Shown here: positions 1 to 8,356 of the stretch, in pieces
How positions within the stretch are numbered: the first letter of the stretch is position 1
Layout of the letters: each line of letters begins with the position of its first letter
NCBI RefSeq assembly: GCF_965208485.1
Contig: NZ_OZ242344.1
Location: 930,001-994,000, forward strand
Direction of reading: 5' to 3'
Length of the DNA: 64,000 nt
Source: Poriferisodalis sp965208485
GTDB taxonomy: Bacteria; Actinomycetota; Acidimicrobiia; Acidimicrobiales; Poriferisodalaceae
Program-made: the position numbers and the translations under genes
Notes under the pieces: model-generated
Told to the model about the DNA's origin: nothing
The model's database searches: none
What the model saw: the letters and a program-made list of their open reading frames with translations, nothing else

Positions 1-1046
1 AGCTCAGCCTCGGGCTCGGAAAGCTCGAAGTGCAGGCTCTTCGCATATCGCTTCGGGAAGAGCGGTTTGCCCTCGAAGGTCCGCAAGTTCTCCTTCACTA
101 AGCGACGCATCACGTCGCTGACATCCGGTACTTTGTCCGCACCCTCGCTGCCATTCGTTGCCCGCAAGCGACCCTCGAACCGCTCGGGATCGATCAGCGT
201 CATGAACGCGAGGAAGTCCTCGTTCTTGCCGTTGTGGGGCGTGGCTGTCAGCAGCAGGAAGTGGCGTGTGCATTCGCGGAGCACCTCACCTACTTCGAAG
301 CGTTTGGTGCGGCGCAGCTCGTCGCCGTAGCGGTGCGCGGACATCTTGTGGGCCTCATCGACAATCACGAGATCCCATTCGGACGCCTTCAGGCGGTCTT
401 TCAGCTCATCGGATCGAGCCACTTGGTCGACACGGGCAATGAGCAGATTGCGCTCGACGAATGGGTTGCCGGTGCGGGACGCTTCGACGCTCTCGCGTGA
501 CATCAGGTCGAAGCTCAAGCCGAACTTGTCCCACAACTCGTCCTGCCACTGCTCTACCAAGCTGCCCGGCGCCACGATGAGACAACGGGTCACGTCGCCC
601 CGCAGCATCAGCTCACGGATGAGCAGCCCCGACATGATCGTCTTGCCGGCGCCGGGGTCATCGGCCAGCAGGAATCGCAGCGGCTTGAGGTCGAGCAGGC
701 GGTTGTAGACAGCATCGATCTGGTGCGGGTATGGGTCGATGTTCGACGTGTCCACCGCTGCAAACGGGTCAGCGAGATGGGCCATCTGCATGCGGCGTGC
801 TTCCGAGGCCAGCTTGAACATGGCCCCATCGGCATCGAAGGACCAGTGGCTCTCGGCAGCTTCGCTGATATCGGCCAGATCGGCCACGGTGATCAGCCGC
901 TCCCCGAGCACGCCGTCCGCAGTGCGGTAGGTCAGCGTCGCGGACGCCTGGCCGTGCAGAGCAGCCGCAACCACCGTGACGTCGCTGCCCGCAACAACGC
1001 CCGACAACCTCATCCCGGCACTCAAGTCACTGAGTTCCATCTTCAT
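1..1046 (-). CDS. SNF2/DEAD-like helicase, N-terminal part (runs off window)
   Basis: The reading frame is open from the left edge to an ATG at 1046, just after an in-frame TAG. After a ~110-residue N-terminal region, 'DPYPHQIDAVYNRLL' precedes the Walker A-like 'LLADDPGAGKTIM', then a Walker B/DEAH box 'VIVDEAHKM' and motif III 'LLTATPHNG'. This is the first RecA lobe of an SF2 Swi2/Snf2-like ATPase of the large bacterial 'helicase-related' type, often about 1000 residues and found in phage-defence loci such as DISARM (DrmD) or as solitary genes. The Walker A has ADDPGAGKT where ADEPGAGKT or ADDPGAGKT are usual. The second lobe and C-terminal domains lie beyond position 1. A defence role is inferred; the helicase class is well supported. 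Confidence 0.85.
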   Translation of the reverse strand, partial: MKMELSDLSAGMRLSGVVAGSDVTVVAAALHGQASATLTYRTADGVLGERLITVADLADISEAAESHWSFDADGAMFKLASEARRMQMAHLADPFAAVDTSNIDPYPHQIDAVYNRLLDLKPLRFLLADDPGAGKTIMSGLLIRELMLRGDVTRCLIVAPGSLVEQWQDELWDKFGLSFDLMSRESVEASRTGNPFVERNLLIARVDQVARSDELKDRLKASEWDLVIVDEAHKMSAHRYGDELRRTKRFEVGEVLRECTRHFLLLTATPHNGKNEDFLAFMTLIDPERFEGRLRATNGSEGADKVPDVSDVMRRLVKENLRTFEGKPLFPKRYAKSLHFELSEPEAE

Positions 1047-1155
1047 CGCGTTGCCAAACTGCCGTCTCGCCTACAGCGCCCTGCGGAGCACGAGCCACCG
1101 GGCACTGTCGCAGGGTATTGCGTCCGTCTCAGCCGCTGAATCGATCGCTGCGCAG

Positions 1156-1656
1156 CTATGCGGACAGGGCTGCGAGGAGTTCGTCGGAACGGTCAGTGGT
1201 CACGGACAGCTTGCGGGGTGTGCCGTTTCGGTGGAATTCGACTGTGACTGCAGTGGTGCCGCCGACCGAATAGAGGACATCTCGCCGTCGGGTCCTGACG
1301 CCCCAGCCCCCGTACTGCCTCAGCGGTCGCACCTCCCGCACGTAGGCCTGCGTGATCGCCTCCCGCGGAACCTTCGACTTGAACGGCAAGGGCCACAGTT
1401 GAAGCTTGAACAGATGGCCATCGACCCGGATGCGCACCCGCATCGCGAGCCACAGCGCCAGCGAAGCCATGACCGCCAGCGCTGCGGGCACGATGCCGAC
1501 AATCCCCGTCTCGATCGAACCCGACTCCGTGAGCGACACCACAGCGACAATCACCGTGACCTCAATCGCTGCAAGCAAGACGATGCCCGGCATCAGGAAG
1601 CGACGCGTCCGCTCCGACAGTCTCTGATCGTGTTCGAAGGTAGCGTGCGCCTCCAT
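1156..1656 (-). CDS. Two-TM membrane protein with PH-like C-terminal region
   Basis: A short hypothetical membrane protein. Two adjacent hydrophobic helices lie near the N-terminus (segments starting 'PGIVLLAAIEVTVIVAVV' and 'GIVPAALAVMASLALWLA'). A soluble strand-rich tail follows with 'LWPLPFKSKVPREAI' and ends in 'SDELLAALSA'. This layout resembles small actinobacterial bacterial-PH-domain membrane proteins; function unknown. The ATG at 1656 is preferred over an in-frame GTG at 1698. At 1656 its start codon interlocks with that of the divergent HhH gene inside one CCATGG, leaving no room for a conventional leader on either side. Confidence 0.6.
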   Translation of the reverse strand: MEAHATFEHDQRLSERTRRFLMPGIVLLAAIEVTVIVAVVSLTESGSIETGIVGIVPAALAVMASLALWLAMRVRIRVDGHLFKLQLWPLPFKSKVPREAITQAYVREVRPLRQYGGWGVRTRRRDVLYSVGGTTAVTVEFHRNGTPRKLSVTTDRSDELLAALSA

Positions 1657-2254
1657 GGCGAGCAGTCTGGGCGACAACCGGGGAACATTGGCGGTCACGG
1701 GCGACCCGGCAGCCGATCAACTGGTGCTCGACGACCCGTTCTCGCTGCTGCTGGCCATGATGCTCGACCAGCAGATCCCCATGGAATGGGCGTTCAAGGG
1801 CCCCGCCAGGCTGGCCGAACGGCTGGGAGACCGGTACTCGGCGGCCTCCATCGCCGAGATGGATCCCGACGAGCTGGAGGCGGCCTTCAAGGCCAAGCCG
1901 GCGCTGCACCGCTTCCCCGGGTCGATGGCGAAGCGCTGCGGCGAGCTGGCCCGCTACATCGTCGAGCGCTACGACGGCGACGCCGGCGCCATCTGGGCCG
2001 ACGTGCGCAGCGGCAAAGCGCTGTATGACCGGCTGCGGGCCCTGCCCGGCTACGGCGACGAGAAGGCGATGATCTTCGTCGCCATCCTGGCGAAGCGCTT
2101 CGGAGTCGCGCCGCGGGGCTGGAAGGCGGCTGCGGGACCGTTCGCCGACCGCCACCCGCGTTCGGTGGCCGACATCGACGGCCCCGATGCCCTCGCCGAA
2201 GTCCGCATCTGGAAGAAGAACCAGAAGGCCGCCGGCAAGACGAAACAGGATTGA
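1655..2254 (+). CDS. HhH-GPD family protein (TIGR03252-like)
   Basis: A 199-residue protein resembling the actinobacterial uncharacterised HhH-GPD family. The N-terminal core contains 'LLLAMMLDQQIPMEWAF', and the helix-hairpin-helix element is around 'LPGYGDEKAMIFVAIL', as in base-excision DNA glycosylases. The family is thought to bind DNA but its substrate is not established. A basic tail ('KKNQKAAGKTKQD') ends the protein. The start at 1655 keeps about 14 residues ahead of the conserved core; the ATG is shared in opposite orientation with the divergent membrane-protein gene. Confidence 0.8.
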   Translation: MASSLGDNRGTLAVTGDPAADQLVLDDPFSLLLAMMLDQQIPMEWAFKGPARLAERLGDRYSAASIAEMDPDELEAAFKAKPALHRFPGSMAKRCGELARYIVERYDGDAGAIWADVRSGKALYDRLRALPGYGDEKAMIFVAILAKRFGVAPRGWKAAAGPFADRHPRSVADIDGPDALAEVRIWKKNQKAAGKTKQD

Positions 2255-2432
2255 GAAACAGCACTGAGCCTCCGGCCGGCTCCGGCAGTCTTCGACACGA
2301 TCGGAGCCGCTCTAACGGCTTGGGCTCGCCTCCGCAACGGTTGCGCTCTGTTGTGCATATGTGTCAGCTGCCTGTCGCAATCTGCGCCTCTGTGACAAGG
2401 CTGTTGCTCCTCTGACATAGGAGGTCAAATCC

Positions 2433-3341
2433 GTGATCGTGTGCTGCGGTGAAGCGCTGGTCGACGTGCTCGACGGCGATGAGCGCCGATCAGTGCCCGG
2501 CGGCGGACCGATGAATGCCGCCATCGCGGCCGCTCGGTTGGATGCGCCCAGCGCGTTCGTGGGCCGGGTGTCGACCGATGCCGGCGGAGAGCTCATCTGG
2601 GGGCACCTGCAGCGCGACGGGGTCGATCTGCGAGCGTGCGAACGAGGTCCCGAACCCACGGCGCGAGCCATGGTCAGCTTCACGCCGAGCCCGTCGTTCC
2701 GTTTCGAAGGCGATGACACTGCCGACACCGCACTCGAGTCGGCGGAGCTGTCTGCGCTCGGACCCGGCCCGCACATCGTCCACGGCGGCACGCTCGGGAT
2801 GTTCCGGGGACGCACCGCCGACGTGCTGGCCCAGCTCACGGAGCGTCACGACGGCATCGTGTCGCTGGATCCGAACGTCCGCCCAGCAGTCATAGAGGAT
2901 CGGCGACGCTGGGACCATTTCCATCAGCGGTGGCTGAGCGTGACGGATCTGTACCGGGCCTCCGACGAGGATCTCGACTGGATCTGGCCCGGACGCCCCG
3001 ACGCCAACTGCGCGACAGAACTGCTCGATGGTCGGGCCGCGGCGGTGATCGTCACCCGCGGCTCCGAGGGCGCGACGGTGTACACGGGCGCTGGCACCAT
3101 TGACGTGGCAGCGCCAGCCGTCGAGGTCGTCGACACGGTCGGCGCAGGCGACGCCTTCGTCGGCTCGGTACTGACGTCCGTGTGGGATCTGCTGGGCGCT
3201 GACCGGGCCGCGCTCGCTTCGATCAGTCTCGCCGAGTGGCGTTCCATCGCCGAACTCGCGGCAACTGCCGCAGCGATCACCTGCACGCGCGTCGGCGCCG
3301 ACTCGCCATCCGCCCGCGAGCTGGCAGCGTTCCTCGAATAA
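2433..3341 (+). CDS. PfkB-family carbohydrate kinase (fructokinase-like)
   Basis: A ribokinase/PfkB-fold sugar kinase of 302 residues, the usual family length. The N-terminal sugar-binding signature is 'VPGGGPMNAA', and the C-terminal signature 'DTVGAGDAFVGSVL' contains the GAGD anion hole and catalytic Asp. It would phosphorylate a sugar such as fructose with ATP in the cytoplasm; the exact sugar cannot be told from sequence. The GTG start is fixed by a perfect AGGAGG at 2419-2424, eight bases upstream. Its 3' end overlaps the decayed 3' end of the opposing methyltransferase gene. Confidence 0.9.
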   Translation: MIVCCGEALVDVLDGDERRSVPGGGPMNAAIAAARLDAPSAFVGRVSTDAGGELIWGHLQRDGVDLRACERGPEPTARAMVSFTPSPSFRFEGDDTADTALESAELSALGPGPHIVHGGTLGMFRGRTADVLAQLTERHDGIVSLDPNVRPAVIEDRRRWDHFHQRWLSVTDLYRASDEDLDWIWPGRPDANCATELLDGRAAAVIVTRGSEGATVYTGAGTIDVAAPAVEVVDTVGAGDAFVGSVLTSVWDLLGADRAALASISLAEWRSIAELAATAAAITCTRVGADSPSARELAAFLE

Positions 3342-3836
3342 TTGCCATCTCGTAACGAGCGGCAGCAGCGCAAGCCGCTGAGACTTGAAATATCATCGTC
3401 GAGTAGTCCGAATCGCGCACTGCCACCCGGCCGTCAGGCCGGACCGCACGGGCCATCTCCGAGATCGCCGCCACCGGGTCGGACAGGTGCTGGCAGACCT
3501 GGTGCGCGTACACCACGTCGAACGAGCCGTCGTCATAGGGCAGCTCGTACACCGACTCGTTGGCCAGCGTCACATTTGCGGCACCGGCTTCGGCAACCGT
3601 GGCCGCGGCAGTCGCCAAGATCTCGTCGGTCACTTCGATGCCGGTGACGTGGCCGCTGTGTGCCCATCGGGCCAGGCCGACGGCGATCGAGGCCGGACCG
3701 CAGCCGACATCGAGGATCCGGGAGTCGGACTCGATCACTGACGCGCGAACGCTGCGCAGTCCTCAGCGGTACGCCTCGCATGCTGGGCCACCACAACGGG
3801 CTGATGGCCGTGGGTGTACACGTCGCCGCCGGTCAC
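3277..3836 (-). pseudogene. SAM-dependent methyltransferase, frameshifted and truncated
   Basis: The 3277-3738 frame encodes motif I 'ILDVGCGPASIAVGLARW' and the class I methyltransferase core up to 'VRDSDYSTMI', after which homology-like sequence stops. The family normally continues another 80-100 residues. The expected N-terminus, 'YTHGHQPVVVAQHARRTAED', is present in a different frame upstream, beginning at a GTG at 3836, and runs into a TGA at about 3735-3737. The gene therefore has one frameshift near 3740 and a lost C-terminus. Inactive as annotated; a sequencing error could explain the frameshift but not the truncation. Confidence 0.75.
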
Positions 3837-4033
3837 GGCGGCAGCGGACGGCACAGCGCCGCAGGTCACGGCGGCAGCGCAGCGGCCACACCCGTCCGGA
3901 CCGGTGTGACGGCCCGTAGACGGTCTCGCTGCGGCCGAAGGGATCTGATCGCACGCACGACGCTTCCATACAGGTCTGCATGTTCATCGTTCGGTGGACC
4001 GTTCCTCGCGCGCGTTGTGAGACAATTTGACGA

Positions 4034-5239
4034 GTGAACGAGCGGGGCCATGCCCATCTGCCCACCCCGGATTACTATTCCTATCCGTGGGCGGCGCTGG
4101 AGAGGGTTCGTGTCACTGCGCGCGGGACCGCTGAACTCGTGTGGCCTGACGGGGTCACGCTGGAGTGTCACCCGATGTGGCTGCGTGAGAACGCGCCGGG
4201 TCCCGGCGGCATCGATCCGGTCACTCGTGAGTGCGAGCTGGATCCGGCTCATCTGAGTCCGGATCTGTTCATCAGCCGGGCGGAGGTGGTCGGCGGTGCG
4301 CTCGAGGTGACCTTCGAGCCCGAGCAGCGGGAGGCCGCTATTCACCCCGGGTGGCTGCGCCACGTGGCCGACGAGTTGCATCGGCCGTTCGCGGTCATTC
4401 CCGATCCGGTGCCGTGGACGGCCGCTGAGTACGACGAGCCGGTCACCCATGGCGGCCTCGCTGTGCTGGGAGACGATCGTGCCTTGGGGGACGCACTCTG
4501 CGATCTCGCCCGGTATGGCCTCGTGCGTCTGGCTGGCTGCGGGACCGATCCCGACACGGTGGCGCGGGCGGCCGGTCGCATCGGCGCCATACGGGACTCC
4601 AACTTCGGGCAGACCTGGCACGTGGACGTCGACATCACGCCCACCTCGCTGGCCAACACCGGCCAGCGACTGGCCCCACACACCGATCTGCCGACCCGCG
4701 AGGTGCCGCCCGGACTGCAGCTGCTGCACTGCGTGGAGAACTCCGTGGACGGCGGCTGGTCGACCATGGCAGACGGTCTGGCCATTGCCGACCATCTGCG
4801 GGCGCACGAGCCGGACGCATTCGAGGCACTCACCACGCTGGAGTGGGTGTTCTTCAACCGATCGCCCGACGATGATCATCGCTGGCAGGGTCCGATCATC
4901 GACGCCGGCGATGGCCGGATTCCGTTCACGTATCGGGCGTTCCACCCGGTGAGGGCGTTCCCTGCGATGGCGCTGGGGGATCTGGACCGGGCCTATGCGG
5001 CGATGCGCGCGCTCAGCTTGACGGCCGGCTCGGACCGGTTCCAGATGCGCTACCCGTTCCGGCCCGGCGACATCGTCGTGTTCGACAATCGTCGCGTGCT
5101 GCACGGGCGGGACGCCTTCGAGCCGCAAGCCGGGACGCGTCGGCGGCTGATCGGCGGCTACATCGACGCCGACGAGTTCTACTCACGGCTGCGCGTGCTG
5201 CTGCGCCGCAGCGAGAGAAAGGCAGCTGCTCATGCCTGA
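4034..5239 (+). CDS. Gamma-butyrobetaine hydroxylase-like 2-oxoglutarate dioxygenase
   Basis: A 401-residue TauD/GBBH-family Fe(II)/2-oxoglutarate dioxygenase. The N-terminal domain has the characteristic 'MWLREN' signature. The catalytic domain shows the HxD iron ligands in 'LAPHTDLPTREV' (about residues 216-218), the distal His in 'VLHGRDAF' (about 356) and the 2-oxoglutarate-binding Arg in 'GTRRRLIGGYID'. The expected reaction is gamma-butyrobetaine to L-carnitine; trimethyllysine or a related betaine is the alternative. The N-terminal zinc cysteines usual after 'WLRDNC' are absent (here 'RENAPGPGG'). It starts at a GTG just after a TTGTGAGACAA palindrome at 4015-4025, which might be an operator. 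The last 8 nt overlap the next gene, consistent with translational coupling. Confidence 0.85.
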   Translation: MNERGHAHLPTPDYYSYPWAALERVRVTARGTAELVWPDGVTLECHPMWLRENAPGPGGIDPVTRECELDPAHLSPDLFISRAEVVGGALEVTFEPEQREAAIHPGWLRHVADELHRPFAVIPDPVPWTAAEYDEPVTHGGLAVLGDDRALGDALCDLARYGLVRLAGCGTDPDTVARAAGRIGAIRDSNFGQTWHVDVDITPTSLANTGQRLAPHTDLPTREVPPGLQLLHCVENSVDGGWSTMADGLAIADHLRAHEPDAFEALTTLEWVFFNRSPDDDHRWQGPIIDAGDGRIPFTYRAFHPVRAFPAMALGDLDRAYAAMRALSLTAGSDRFQMRYPFRPGDIVVFDNRRVLHGRDAFEPQAGTRRRLIGGYIDADEFYSRLRVLLRRSERKAAAHA

Positions 5240-6119
5240 CGTCTTCATCACCTGTGCGATCACCGGGGCCGGCGCCACCGTCGACAAGTCCGACAAGGTG
5301 CCCTACACCCCCGCCGACATTGCCCAGAACGTCATCGATGCCGCCGAGGCGGGCGCCGCGATCTGCCACATTCATGTGCGCGACCCGATCACCGGCGACG
5401 CGGGGCGCGACGTCGACTGCTACCGCGAGGTGGTCGAGCGGGTGCGGGCGTCAAGCACCGACGTGGTGCTGAACCTCACTGCCGGCATGGGCGGCGACTT
5501 CGTGATCGGCTCCGTGGAGCAACCGCTGCCGCCCGATCCGATGCGCTCCGACATGGCAGGCGCCACCGAGCGGCTCGCTCACGTGCGTGAGCTCCGGCCG
5601 GAAATCTGCACGCTGGACTGCGGCACGATGAACTTCGGCGAGGGCAACTACGTCGCCACCAACACCCACGACACGCTCATGGAGATGGCCCGCCAGATCC
5701 AGGCGCTGGGCGTGCGGCCCGAGATCGAGGCGTTCGACACGGGCCAGCTCTGGGAGGCCAAGTCGCTGGTGGATGTCGGCGTCATCGAGGCCCCGGTCAT
5801 GGTGCAACTGTGCATGGGCATCCGCTGGGGCGCTCCGCCGGACCTGAACACGTTCATGGCGATGGTCAACAACGTGCCCGACGACTGGACATTCTCGGCG
5901 TTCGCCCTGGGACGCGACCAACTGCCCTATGTGGCGCTCGCGGCGGTGGCCGGCGGCAACGCACGGGTGGGCCTCGAGGACAACCTCTATCTCGAACGCG
6001 GACGCCTGGCCACCAATGCCGACCTGACGGCACGTGCCAAGCAGATCCTCGAGGCCATGAACTACCGAGTCATCGGCCCCGACGAAGTCCGCGACCGGCT
6101 CGAACTGAAGCAGCATTGA
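5232..6119 (+). CDS. Beta-keto acid cleavage enzyme (BKACE), dehydrocarnitine-type
   Basis: A 295-residue BKACE (DUF849) protein. These zinc enzymes condense a beta-keto acid with acetyl-CoA to give acetoacetate plus a CoA thioester. Visible zinc ligands are the HxH in 'AAICHIHVRD' (His46, His48) and a Glu in 'RVGLEDNLYL' (about Glu249). The neighbours, a butyrobetaine hydroxylase-like gene overlapping by 8 nt and a carnitine dehydrogenase-like gene downstream, make 3-dehydrocarnitine the likely substrate, giving betainyl-CoA. Family assignment is firm; the substrate is inferred from context. Confidence 0.88.
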   Translation: MPDVFITCAITGAGATVDKSDKVPYTPADIAQNVIDAAEAGAAICHIHVRDPITGDAGRDVDCYREVVERVRASSTDVVLNLTAGMGGDFVIGSVEQPLPPDPMRSDMAGATERLAHVRELRPEICTLDCGTMNFGEGNYVATNTHDTLMEMARQIQALGVRPEIEAFDTGQLWEAKSLVDVGVIEAPVMVQLCMGIRWGAPPDLNTFMAMVNNVPDDWTFSAFALGRDQLPYVALAAVAGGNARVGLEDNLYLERGRLATNADLTARAKQILEAMNYRVIGPDEVRDRLELKQH

Positions 6120-6206
6120 CCTCCAGCCGACCGGCGGGGCGCCGAGCAAAGCACATGCAGGACCCAAAGACAGCGACCAACCCGAGGTGAGGTTCCGGTC
6201 ACGGTG

Positions 6207-7373
6207 ATGCCAACAGGGCGCCCTCTCGCAAGCGAGACCGAACCCGCCGACCGCAATCTGCCAGCCCGCGTGTGCGTGGTCGGAGCCGGAGTCATCGGCT
6301 CAGCGTGGGCGGCGCGCTGGGCACTGTGCGGTGCCGATGTCACTGTTGCCGACCCGTCTCCCAGCGCTCTTCGCAGCGTCGAGCAGACGCTCGAGGCTGC
6401 CAGCGTTGCGTGGCGACAGCTGGGACTGCTCGGCAGGGGGCAACCCTCGCTGCGCAGCGACGACAGCATGAGCGATGGCGACGCGGGCACATCCGATGGC
6501 GAACGGTCTGCGACTTCCCGCACCGACGGAACCGAAAGCGAGACCGGCGGCTCGCTCGGCACCGTGACGCTGGCACACCCCGCCAAGGGATGCTCGGCCG
6601 CCGCGGTTGGCGCGGAACTGATCCACGAGTGCGTGCCCGAACGGCTGGCGACGAAGCAGGCCGTCTACGCAGAGATCGAGGCCGCCGCCTCAGCCGAGGC
6701 AGTCATCGCCTCGTCCACGTCGGGGATCCGCCCCAGCGATCTGCAAGAAGGCATGGAGCACCCAGGACGGCTCATCGTCGGACACCCCTTCAACCCGGTC
6801 TACCTGCTGCCGCTCGTAGAGGTCGTCGGCGGAACGCAGACCTCCGAGCACGCCATCGACCAAGCGACGGCATGGTTCGCCGCAGCCGGCATGTCGCCGC
6901 TGCGCATCCGCACTGAGATCGACGGCTTCGTCGCCGACCGGCTGCTCGAAGCGCTGTGGCGTGAGGCGCTGTGGCTGGTCCACGACGGCGTGGCCACGGT
7001 GTCCGAGATCGACGACGCGATGCGGCTGGGCTTCGGCCTGCGCTGGGCACAAATGGGCGTGTTCCAGACCTACGCCACCGCCGGCGGCGAAGGCGGATTC
7101 CGACACTTCATCGAGCACTTCACCCCAACACTGGACTTGCCGTGGACCAAGCTCACCGACGTTCCGAAGATGACACCAGAGTTCATCGCCACACTCGTCG
7201 CCCAGTCCGACCAGCAGTCAGCCGGCCAAACGGCCGCAGAACTCTGCGCAGCCCGCGACCGCAACCTGGCCGACATGCTGCTGACACTCGAGGCCAACGA
7301 CTGGGGCGCCGGCCACAGCCTCGCCGCCCTGCGCCGACGACTCGGCTCAGCGCAGCAGCAAAAACGCTCCTGA
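6207..7373 (+). CDS. L-carnitine dehydrogenase-like 3-hydroxyacyl-CoA dehydrogenase family protein
   Basis: An NAD-dependent 3-hydroxyacyl-CoA dehydrogenase-fold protein. A Rossmann motif 'CVVGAGVIGSAWAARWAL' is followed by 'GHPFNPVYLLPLVEVVGG', the active-site block typical of L-carnitine 3-dehydrogenase. It would oxidise L-carnitine to 3-dehydrocarnitine, the substrate proposed for the upstream BKACE. It lacks the C-terminal hot-dog thioesterase domain fused to some homologues, so betainyl-CoA hydrolysis must be supplied elsewhere. A Ser/Asp/Gly-rich stretch of about 45 residues (around residues 75-120) interrupts the Rossmann domain and looks inserted. An in-frame GTG lies one codon upstream; either start is possible. 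Confidence 0.82.
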   Translation: MPTGRPLASETEPADRNLPARVCVVGAGVIGSAWAARWALCGADVTVADPSPSALRSVEQTLEAASVAWRQLGLLGRGQPSLRSDDSMSDGDAGTSDGERSATSRTDGTESETGGSLGTVTLAHPAKGCSAAAVGAELIHECVPERLATKQAVYAEIEAAASAEAVIASSTSGIRPSDLQEGMEHPGRLIVGHPFNPVYLLPLVEVVGGTQTSEHAIDQATAWFAAAGMSPLRIRTEIDGFVADRLLEALWREALWLVHDGVATVSEIDDAMRLGFGLRWAQMGVFQTYATAGGEGGFRHFIEHFTPTLDLPWTKLTDVPKMTPEFIATLVAQSDQQSAGQTAAELCAARDRNLADMLLTLEANDWGAGHSLAALRRRLGSAQQQKRS

Positions 7374-7456
7374 ATCCATTGCGCGCTGCCCCGCACCGAC
7401 ATCTCAGCCGACCACGCCGAGCGTGACACCCCGACGCCCAGCGGTCGCCCGCGGGG

Positions 7457-7651
7457 CTATTCCTCGATGATGACCGCGTACTCGGGACAGTTCGCAGCAG
7501 CGAGGCGGGCCTTGTCTTCCAAGCCGGCAGGAACCTCGCCGTCGCCGGCCGCGGTCGCGTAGCCGTAGTCGTCCACGTCGAAGAGCTCCGGCGCCAGCGA
7601 GTAGCAGCGGTTGTGTCCCTGGCACTTGTCGGCGTCAACGCTGATCCGCAC
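7457..7651 (-). CDS. Small [3Fe-4S]/[4Fe-4S] ferredoxin, P450-partner type
   Basis: A 64-residue ferredoxin with cluster ligands in 'DKCQGHNRC' and 'AANCPEYA', the short actinobacterial type in which the second cysteine of the usual CxxCxxC is replaced (here CxGHxxC). Such ferredoxins pass electrons to cytochromes P450. The start is the GTG at 7651, supported by GGAGGG just upstream; the longer open frame above it has no such support. No P450 or ferredoxin reductase is adjacent; the nearest P450 is at 33.8 kb. It stands between the carnitine genes and a HIT remnant. Confidence 0.85.
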   Translation of the reverse strand: MRISVDADKCQGHNRCYSLAPELFDVDDYGYATAAGDGEVPAGLEDKARLAAANCPEYAVIIEE

Positions 7652-7861
7652 GAGCAATCCCTCCTGCCGGCCATCAAGGCCGGCGCTCACCGAGACCGGG
7701 CACAGCACCCCGGCCGGCCCGAAGCTAGCGCAGCAATATGCCATAGCCTTGCCCCTGTCCGCTCCCGCACCCGAGATGGCACCGCACTCCACGCTGAATT
7801 CGTGGCTGCAGCGGCTCGTCTCGCTCGTGAAGAATCCGATGACCGAGCTGAGGCGAGGCTT

Positions 7862-8185
7862 TTAACCGCAGAGCAGCGCGGCGTGACCGTCACCGCGGCG
7901 TCGGTGCGCGAGGGCGACGGCGCCGCTGTGTTCACCCTGTCGGCGTCGCCGCCGCGCAGCACGACCGCGGCCGCCGCCATCAGCGACGACGACGGGAACG
8001 TGCCGGGTCTGCCGCCGATAGCGCCGTGCGACGGTGTTGTGCTGAGAAGTTCTGCGGCGGACGTGTTCGACATCGCCCAGCCGGGCCATGAGGGCGATTC
8101 TCATGCGTTCGTCCTCGTAGACGACGTGGCACGGCTCAGCACCAGCCACGATCCGGCAGAACACGCACTCATCCACGATCGGCAT
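7862..8185 (-). pseudogene. HIT-family nucleotide hydrolase remnant
   Basis: The first ~35 residues match the HIT/HINT N-terminus ('ECVFCRIVAGAEPCHVVYED'). The frame then degenerates into Arg-rich sequence lacking the HxHxH catalytic triad. No continuous frame restores the 110-140-residue family length, although possible decayed HIT sequence is visible in another frame downstream. The probable original start is ATG at 8185. Annotated as a broken gene. Confidence 0.6.
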
Positions 8186-8356
8186 TCTGCCCGTCTCGAT
8201 ATCCGAGGCCTCGATATCCGAGACAGAGTGGCGGTGTGACGCCGAAGGGGTCACGGCCGATCACTTGCAACCACCAGTGGAGTTCGCGCAGACTCGTCGC
8301 TCACGCGCTTGACTCGTATAAACGAGCATTACGAGCGAGACAGAAGGGCCGAGCCG

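Noticed and set aside
3866..5128. 420-codon minus-strand frame over the dioxygenase gene
   Set aside because: No domain, and the plus strand shows the HxD...H catalytic set.
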